The notes beneath the pieces were generated by a model. The model was given only the letters and a program-made list of their open reading frames with translations, searched no databases and had not been told where the DNA came from. Positions 57,294-64,000 of a DNA stretch of 64,000 nt are shown here, in pieces. The number at the start of each line of letters is the position of its first letter. The first letter of the stretch is position 1. Source of the DNA: Zelopaecilomyces penicillatus. Taxonomy: Eukaryota > Ascomycota > Sordariomycetes > Hypocreales > Pseudodiploosporaceae. The stretch spans positions 2,790,001 to 2,854,000 of the forward strand of contig VCCP01000004.1 in assembly GCA_005765155.1 (NCBI GenBank), written 5' to 3'. The position numbers and the translations under genes are program-made.

Positions 57294-58574
57294 CTTGTCG
57301 ATATTGCTGCTTGCTCTTTGCAACAAAACCTTAATCACAAAGACCCAGATTGGCAAGACTAATTAGCTTGGTTGTAATGCCGGAAAGAAACCGGCAAAAG
57401 GGCGAATACTTCGATAGGCCACAGCTCCAGAAATGACTAATGTGAGTAATGATTGCTTGTTGCTAGTTGAATTTTTCTTTTGAATTTTTCTTCTGTTGCC
57501 CTGCACCTTGGTGCACTCTCAAGATAGACGGAAATAATCAATTTTGATTGTACTTGGAGAAAAAGACAGTGGTAATAGGGGTGAATGGGCAAGATGAATG
57601 AGTACAGTCGGCTGAAGCCGGAAGGAAAAACAACCCTCGAGTTCCTCCTCAGTTTCCAATCACCACAGACAGATCAACCTTAGCACCAGTACAGCCTTGA
57701 GTTAGCCAGTCGTCCAGGTCTCTAAACAACCTTCACAATATCAGGCCAGCGCGAAGAAAACAACGAGAGTCGTAGCGATGAGTTTGGGCGTGTGAGATTT
57801 CTTGCTGTGAAGGCTAAGGGATATAACTGAGGTCAGATAAATCAAAGTTCGTTCACAGAATAGAGCGCGACGGAGGCAAAAGGCGATCGACGAGAACTGG
57901 AAACACGTAAAATGGCAGGATCGAGTAAAGCAGCGAGTTTACAGTGTCGGGAATGAGCTGCCTGTTGCGGCGCGATGGGTTTGCTGGAGATGCTGATGGG
58001 AAGTATGAAGAAGGGGAAAGGAAAAGAGGGAGGAGAGGAGAAGTGCAGGGAACAGCAGCACGCGCATAGACTGTGCGGGTCCATTAATAATATGTATTTA
58101 TCAGGCTGGCATTCAGTTTGGTTCATTTATGTTGGCAGTGCTCCACTGCACAAAGCCTATGCACAAAGAGTCAGACAGTCAAAAAGCACAGTCCACACTG
58201 GCTGACTTGTAGCCACTTGTTCAGCATACAGCGACACAGTGATCCATCATGTGACACTGTGTGAGTTGCAATGACTCTGTTTTCACGGCCCCGGAGCCTT
58301 TCTTTTCCCGCACGCCGAAACTCATGCCTCCTCTTTGCCTTTCCTCCACACCAACAAACACGTGTTGTCATCTGCGGGAGCCATTGTAGTTCGTCCGCCA
58401 GGAGCAGCACGTGACTAGGCGCAATTCCAATTGGCTGCCGTCGATAGCCGATCGCACCGCGCCGTTTCGATATTGCCCCGCCGCGATTGAAGCTCTGGTG
58501 GGCTCTGCAGCCTTTGCAGCCTCCGTAGCACCTGTGTTGCCCGCGTTGCCCCTCGATCAAGAAGGTAGGGCGAC
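57294..58574. other. Bidirectional promoter region, mpe1 / dug1
   Basis: It holds an 8-bp inverted repeat (ACACAGTG at 58234-58241 and CACTGTGT at 58255-58262) and two CACGTG words (separate entry). No gene is supported. Confidence 0.55.
58359..58415. promoter_or_regulatory. Two CACGTG elements upstream of dug1
   Basis: CACGTG at 58359-58364 and CACGTGAC at 58408-58415 lie 160-216 bases before the first dug1 ATG. CACGTGAC fits the Cbf1 consensus; in yeast Cbf1 acts with Met regulators on sulfur genes, and Dug1 degrades glutathione. This link is an inference. Confidence 0.4.
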
Positions 58575-60231
58575 ATGCCCCGCACCGTCCTGCTCCGGGC
58601 GGCGTTTTGCCGTCCTAGGTTGATCCAGACGAGACCATTTATATCCAGCATCTCTCCTCCTCGACCTCTTCGATATCCTCGATCGACCTCAAGCTGCCGC
58701 TCTTACCTGACAGACACGACCCGTGCTCACCAAGCAAGAAAGATGGCTCCTCAACTCGACAGCTTCTTCAAACAGGTTGACGCCTCCTCCGATGACTTCA
58801 TCCAGAGGTTGCGCAAGGCTGTCGCCATTCCCTCCATCTCTGCCGATGATGCTCGCCGTCCAGATGTCGTCCGCATGGGCCACTTCCTTGCTGACGAAAT
58901 GAAGTCTTTGGGCATTGAGGTTGAGTTGCGGCCGCTGGGCAAGCAGCCTCACAAAGAACACCTTGATCTGCCCCCAGTTGTGCTTGGCCGATATGGCAAT
59001 GACAAGAACAAGCGCACGATCCTCGTGTACGGACACTACGATGTTCAGCCGGCAGAGAAGAGCGATGGCTGGGCGACTGAACCCTTCGACTTGACCGTTG
59101 ACGACAAGGGCCGCATGTTCGGCCGTGGCTCAACTGATGACAAAGGACCTGTTCTAGGATGGTTGAACGCCATTGAAGCTCATCAGAAAGCTGGAGTTGA
59201 CTTTCCCGTCAACCTGTTGATGTGCTTTGAGGGCATGGAAGAGTATGGTTCAGAAGGCCTCGAGGATTTCATCATGGCCGAGGCTAAGAAATACTTTGCT
59301 GATGCCGATGCTGTTTGCATTTCTGACAACTACTGGCTCGGAACTGAGAAGCCTTGCCTCACATATGGTCTCCGTGGCTGCAACTACTACTCTATCGAGG
59401 TTTCCGGCCCTGGTGCCGACCTCCACAGTGGTGTCTTCGGCGGGCAGGCCCAGGAGCCTATGACCGACCTTACCCGTCTCATGGGCTCTTTGGTTGACAC
59501 AGATGGTAAGATTCAGATTCCCGGAATCATGGATCAAGTTGCTCCCGTTACCAAGGAAGAAGAAGGCCTGTATGATACCATTGCCTTCACCATGGAGACG
59601 CTCCACGAGTCCTTGGGCAGCACCACCACCATCCATGAGGAGACCAAGCCTACCTTGATGGCCCGCTGGCGGTACCCCTCTTTGTCCCTCCATGGAATTG
59701 AGGGTGCATTCTCTGCGCCCGGTGCCAAGACCGTCATTCCCGCCAAGGTTGTTGGCAAGTTCTCTATCCGAACTGTCCCCAACATGGCCATCGATGATAC
59801 AAACGCATGTGTTTTCAAGTACGTGGAGGAGCAGTTTGCTAAGTTCAAGAGCAAGAACTCCATGAAGGTGTATGCTCAGCACACTGGAAAGTGGTGGGTG
59901 GCTTCGCCCAAGCACTGGAACTTTTCTGCCGCAGCCAAGGCTGTCGAGCGCGTCTGGGGCGTTGCGCCAGACTTCACCCGAGAGGGTGGAAGGTAAGCAG
60001 AACCGAACAATATTGCTGCGTCACGTATGAAACTAATCTTTAAATCGTAGCATTCCCGTTACCCTGACTTTTGAAGAGGCTACTGGCAAGAATGTCCTGC
60101 TGCTGCCCATGGGAAGCTCTACCGATGGTGCCCACTCCATCAACGAGAAGCTTGACAAGCGCAACTACATTGAGGGCACTAAGCTGCTGGGTGCTTATCT
60201 CCACTACGTTGCCGAGGAGCCCCAAGCATAG
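58575..60231 (+). CDS. dug1: Cys-Gly metallodipeptidase Dug1 (M20 family)
   Basis: Dug1 hydrolyses cysteinylglycine in glutathione degradation (human CNDP2). Exons are 58575-59992 and 60051-60231 with a 58-base intron; the long form is 532 residues. M20 metal-site motifs are VYGHYDVQPA (H154, D156), GRGSTDDKGP (bridging D188), the catalytic pair in CFEGMEEYGS (E222, E223), and CISDNYW. The dimer-domain signature is SGPGADLHSGVFGG. A second in-frame ATG at 58743 (context AAG-ATG-G) gives MAPQLDSFFKQVD, the usual family start, and a 476-residue protein. The 56-residue extension is rich in Arg and Ser with almost no acidic residues, like a mitochondrial presequence. Both products may be made. 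Confidence 0.95.
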
Positions 60232-61462
60232 GTCATGTCTATCTAAAAGAAACCAAACAAAAATAAAAATTCTTCTTCTGTGCATGATATCAGACTCGAT
60301 ATGGGCAATGTTGTTGCAAATGCAGCAACTCCATGTCAGTTTTAGGAATAACTTGATACTTTCTCGGAGCCCTACTAATTGTGAATTTGCCACGAAATAT
60401 GGCGATGCGAGCAGCAGATCCTAATTGATTTTGCATGGAAAGCATTTCGTAGGTGATGGATGTATTATAATAACAAAGTTGATGAACAAACCTAAGGAGC
60501 TTCAAGCTATATGAAAGCCTACCGATATGTATCTTTCGTGTAAAGTATTCCGCACTCCCTACATGAACCAGAGATATTAACTGCCCCCCCTCCCTGTAAA
60601 ATTGTAAAGACCCTCGACTCATTCATCTGCAGCTACCACTAGTCGCAACGCCTCCAGGGCGCCAAGTCTCAGTGATGGCGTTCCCGCTGTTTAGACTGCC
60701 AGGCCGTCGATGCCGAGTGACCCTGTGCCAGCACGAGACCACCTAGGTACTATTTAATTTTTACCACGTACAATATGGATGCCGCTCATGTGTTGGCGCC
60801 TAGGTAAGCATAGCACACGCTCTCTGTCACTCTCCTCTTACTCAGTTCGCTCACTGCAAATCAATACCTCGAGGCTGCCTAGCACGCCCGAGTAAAGTAA
60901 TATGGTAGAGTGGTTGAGGTTGGCATGACCCGCCATTGTTAATGCACACTCATATTCGCGGCTTTGTGCCCTTCATCCCTCTTCAACTGCAACTCTGCAA
61001 CTCATACCTGTACTGACACCTCCTTGCTCATTCGCCCCATCTACACCTACCTTTGTCAATACACCTCGAAGAAATCCTTGCTGTACCTGTACCTGTACGC
61101 AGCCAAGCAACCTGTCAACCAGTCAGACGCGACCGACTCCCTATGCGGGGTCGTTGATGGTCTGCTTGCTATAGGCTCAGGCGACACTGCAACTTGAGAG
61201 GCGAAACGCAGGGCATTGAGCGGTGTCGGGCGGTGGGACACCATATGTACTCACAACCTTACTGAAACTCATGCCCATTCATGCTCATCCGCAAACCACT
61301 GCTTCAAACACTTGGATCAAGCATCTTGTGAGAAGCACAGGGAGGAGACTGTCTCCATAGTCGAATCAACGGCAAGCTTTCGTCTTTGCCAGAAACGCTT
61401 ACCGGCTTTTGCTTTCTTGCCTGGACCAGCTGTCCAGCTAGGTCGGCTTCCAATACAGGGGG
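60232..61462. other. Intergenic, dug1 to Yippee-type gene
   Basis: It has CCTAGGTA words near 60743 and 60800 and a pyrimidine-rich leader-like stretch before 61463. A tRNA-Leu-like word near 60906 has no box B partner. No gene is supported. Confidence 0.55.
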
Positions 61463-62236
61463 ATGGTTCGTGACAGCGGCATCCCGGCCACGAAGCCGGT
61501 CTTTCCTAGTTATCTACTCCCGGGCTTCAACCTCATCTTTTCTCGCCGTCATTCTGCGTCTTCATCCTCTGACAGTTCTGCCGCGTCATCAGAGATCACA
61601 ACACCAAGCAACTCACCGCCGGCACACTATGTACCCGCGGCCTTTGCCCAAAAACCCACCAGTTCCAGGAGCAGCCGTCTTTCCCGCACGGCGCCGGATA
61701 CTCTCCGCTGCGCATCGTGCTCATCCGATGTCGCCTTTGCATCGCAAATCATCTCCAAGGGATTTACCGGTCGCTACGGGCGCGCCTTTCTCGTCGGGCC
61801 GCCAGCTCCGCCTGCCGAGCCGTGCCTCCTAAATGTCCGCGTTGGTAGGAGTGAGAGTAGACAGCTTGTCACTGGATGGCACGTCGTCGCGGATATTTGC
61901 TGCGGGACCTGCACGCGGAAGCTTGGGTGGAAGTACGTGGATGCCAAGGAGCAATCTCAAAAGTACAAAGTGGGCAAGTTCATTTTGGAGACAGAGAGGG
62001 TCGTGACACACCGAAGCTGGGCCGATGTTCCAGTCTCGGAGAGCGACTGTGTGTTTGAAGGGATCAATGATGCTCGTGATAAGGATGCCGGTGAGGAGGA
62101 GATTGTGTTTGATTCAGACGACGACGATGAATGCGAGGATATTTTTGCTGGCGTCTGGGACGCAGAGACCGTCGCAAGACGACGGAGCCGCTCGGTGGCG
62201 GGACGAAAGTCATCCTCTGCTGTCGCCGAGGAATAA
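61463..62236 (+). CDS. Yippee/Moh1-type zinc-binding protein
   Basis: This single-exon gene gives 257 residues. The Yippee domain covers about residues 80-178. Two C-x-x-C zinc ligand pairs are RCASCSSD (C83, C86) and CCGTC (C147, C150). The conserved middle is HVVADICCGTCTRKLGWKY, followed by QSQKYKVGKFILE. The N-terminal 80 residues are serine-rich and low-complexity. The C-terminus has an acidic run (DSDDDDECEDIF) and a basic serine-rich end, extensions that make it longer than yeast Moh1 (about 140 residues). Yippee proteins share their fold with Mis18 and cereblon; Moh1 associates with the GID ubiquitin ligase in yeast. The role here is not known. Confidence 0.88.
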   Translation: MVRDSGIPATKPVFPSYLLPGFNLIFSRRHSASSSSDSSAASSEITTPSNSPPAHYVPAAFAQKPTSSRSSRLSRTAPDTLRCASCSSDVAFASQIISKGFTGRYGRAFLVGPPAPPAEPCLLNVRVGRSESRQLVTGWHVVADICCGTCTRKLGWKYVDAKEQSQKYKVGKFILETERVVTHRSWADVPVSESDCVFEGINDARDKDAGEEEIVFDSDDDDECEDIFAGVWDAETVARRRSRSVAGRKSSSAVAEE

Positions 62237-63832
62237 GGGATACGGGAAGTCTGGTAGGATTCTCACAGCAGCCATGGGCATGAAATATGATTTTGGAAAG
62301 TGAGATTTTCCACGAGAGTTGGAATGGGCGTCACGGTAATTACAGCCAATTCAGGGCAGCTTTGTTATTCTTTTGGTTGTTGGGTCGGGATTTACTCGGC
62401 AAGGGTGGAATAATATACCACGTGAATAAACCAAGACGATGAATATTTGCAAAAGATTGCAATGTTAGACATTTAATGAATCTTACCCATATATCCTATG
62501 CATAGCGCTGGCCTTGAGCAAGGGGCAATCACTAAGTCTGCTTTTTTTTTTTCGAGTTTCCCGAGTTTCCCGCCCTGGAAACTCGTTTCGAACAGTTTGT
62601 CAATGTATCATGCTTATTTGCCTATTATAAGTACTAACCTTGCCTTATCTAGAGACATATCACTTGTTTCTATGGGGTCTGCTATTATGCACTTCGAACC
62701 ACTGACTCACACCGAGCCGCATCATCTCTATCTAAAACTTGACCTGATGCAAAACAAATGGGCACAAGGAGGTCAAACCGTCAGCAATGGTGGGTGCATT
62801 GTGGGGTCGACCAGTCGAGATTGATAGTTGGAGACATTTGAAGGTGCTTTTGCTGACTACAGAGGACTTGGGCTGCCTTTATCTACGGCACTGGGGTTGA
62901 CTGGATATTATCCTGTGATCTGGCAGTTAGGTGGGGGAAAGGCAGGGGGGCGATTCTAGAGGGGGGCTGATTCTAGGGATTGATGATCGGGATGTTGACA
63001 CTAGCAGTTAGTATGGGTAGGGTTTGATGTTAGGGGTCTTCACAGTGGAAGGGGAGGCGAAAGCGGCCCCCCCTAGGGCCTGTGGGACCGCTTCCAGCCC
63101 GTGCGGTGCAGTGCAGCCAGCCAACCAGACAACTCCTGTTAGCCCTGTAAGCCCAGTTGGCTCTGCTAGCGGTAACGGAGTGGAGAGATATGGAATACAT
63201 TGTACGCCATATCGTCACGTCACCTTCTGACAAACAGAGCAGCTTGCCGTGGGCGGTGTCAGACTCTTTAGGGATCAAATTCTTCTGGCATTGACGGCGG
63301 TTGTTCAGTCTCTTGTCAGCTCCCACTACCGGCTTCCACCCGGAATATCGTCATTCTACAAGCCAATTCCTTTTGTAAAGCACCCACAGCTCGTTATCTA
63401 CACGAAGGATCAGCACTGCTTGTCCAAGTTTCTCGGCCAGTATGTCCATCCTCCGTCCCATTCACATCGTTTATCTTCTGCGCGGCCCCGCCAGGACCAC
63501 CACCCATGCAGGCAAAGCAACTCCTTTGGTTGAATGATTGACCGACTCGACCCCCTTTGATGACGGAACCTATTCTGCGCAGTGGCCTCCACCCCCCTTG
63601 ACATGACGTGGGCAAAACCAAAGACATTGCGTACTTTTTCACTGACCTTAGCCTAGGTTGGACGCTCGTGTGACCGTCGGAGTTTGATTATCCTCAACGA
63701 CTGTTGGGGGACGACGCTTCCGTTTTGCCCTCCCCCTCCTTAGCCGTCTCCGACACCGCTTTCAAAGTTGCTAGTTTCAACCACACAACAAACTTTCTCA
63801 TCCCCAGTGTCATTTTCAACTAGAACAACACG
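62237..63832. other. Intergenic
   Basis: Tandem 3' flank and promoter region. A C8 run lies near 63068. Open frames such as 62498-62824 have no domain. Sequence before 63833 is pyrimidine-rich and ends ACACG-ATG, consistent with a leader. Confidence 0.5.
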
Positions 63833-64000
63833 ATGGCGGGCGCTTTAAATCACAAATCGCGCGGCTCTGACGACTATGGCGTGTACGATGATGCCAAAAC
63901 ATACTATGCGTCCGACGAACGTCACACTAATAAATTCGGCCCCCGAACGCGGACCTACTCTCAGGTAGAACCGCCCATTATTTTTTTTCCCTTCTCGCCC
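63833..64000 (+). CDS. First exon of a gene running off the right edge, product unknown
   Basis: An ATG at 63833 opens 44 codons starting MAGALNHKSRGSDDYGVYDD and containing FGPRTRTYSQ, hydrophilic and tyrosine-rich. The exon probably ends at 63964, because CAG|GTAGAA follows and the sequence after it is T-rich and intron-like. The visible part has no domain, so the product cannot be named. The pyrimidine-rich upstream region and codon-like composition support a real start. Confidence 0.5.
   Translation, partial: MAGALNHKSRGSDDYGVYDDAKTYYASDERHTNKFGPRTRTYSQVEPPIIFFPFSP

Noticed and set aside
60906..60960. tRNA-Leu-like word GAGTGGTTGAGG
   Set aside because: No box B follows at a workable distance and no cloverleaf can be drawn.
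1..64000. CRISPR arrays, prophage, bacterial operons
   Set aside because: No spaced direct-repeat array or prokaryotic gene organisation; the genes carry spliceosomal introns throughout.

Overview
The window is nuclear DNA of a filamentous ascomycete, most likely a Sordariomycete and possibly Hypocreales. The class is inferred from protein resemblance and gene style and was not measured. The signs are short GT-AG introns (about 50-190 bases), monocistronic genes that mostly alternate in strand, long intergenic tracts rich in small repeats, and housekeeping proteins (Nfs1, Spt16, Get3, Mpe1, Maf1, Bud32) whose closest remembered relatives are Pezizomycotina. I found no prokaryotic operon, virus, CRISPR array, rRNA or convincing tRNA. 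Splice sites were placed by hand from reading frame, donor and acceptor signals and family alignment, so a few boundaries may be off.

Left part (1-14775): the 5' part of a MOSC-domain gene (-), an F-box gene (+), the amphiphysin-like BAR-SH3 gene rvs167 (-), the mitochondrial cysteine desulfurase nfs1 (+), a CsbD-like stress protein gene (+) and an MFS transporter gene (-). A 7.8-kb stretch without recognisable genes follows (14776-22563). It holds simple repeats and a 247-bp element with terminal inverted repeats and a 5-bp target duplication (20060-20306), which looks like a MITE.

Middle (22564-40369): a 1268-residue protein whose N-terminal third resembles histone H2B and then H2A in tandem; the Pol III repressor maf1 (-); the clathrin adaptor subunit aps1 (-, five exons, several tiny); a glutamate-cysteine ligase modifier-subunit gene (+); the KEOPS kinase bud32 (-); a one-pass membrane protein of unknown role (+); and a carboxymuconolactone decarboxylase-like gene (-).

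Right part (40370-64000): FACT subunit spt16 (+), a Cdc50-family flippase subunit (-), a small basic protein gene (+), 5-hydroxyisourate hydrolase (-), get3 (+), mpe1 (-), dug1 (+), a Yippee-type zinc protein (+), and the first exon of a gene that runs off the right edge.

Most genes are unrelated housekeeping functions, so this is not a biosynthetic cluster. Three act in thiol or sulfur metabolism (nfs1, the glutamate-cysteine ligase modifier, dug1). Several touch tRNA or Pol III biology (maf1, bud32, nfs1) and chromatin or mRNA 3'-end formation (spt16, mpe1, possibly the histone-fold protein). The histone-like fusion and the MITE are the observations most worth following.
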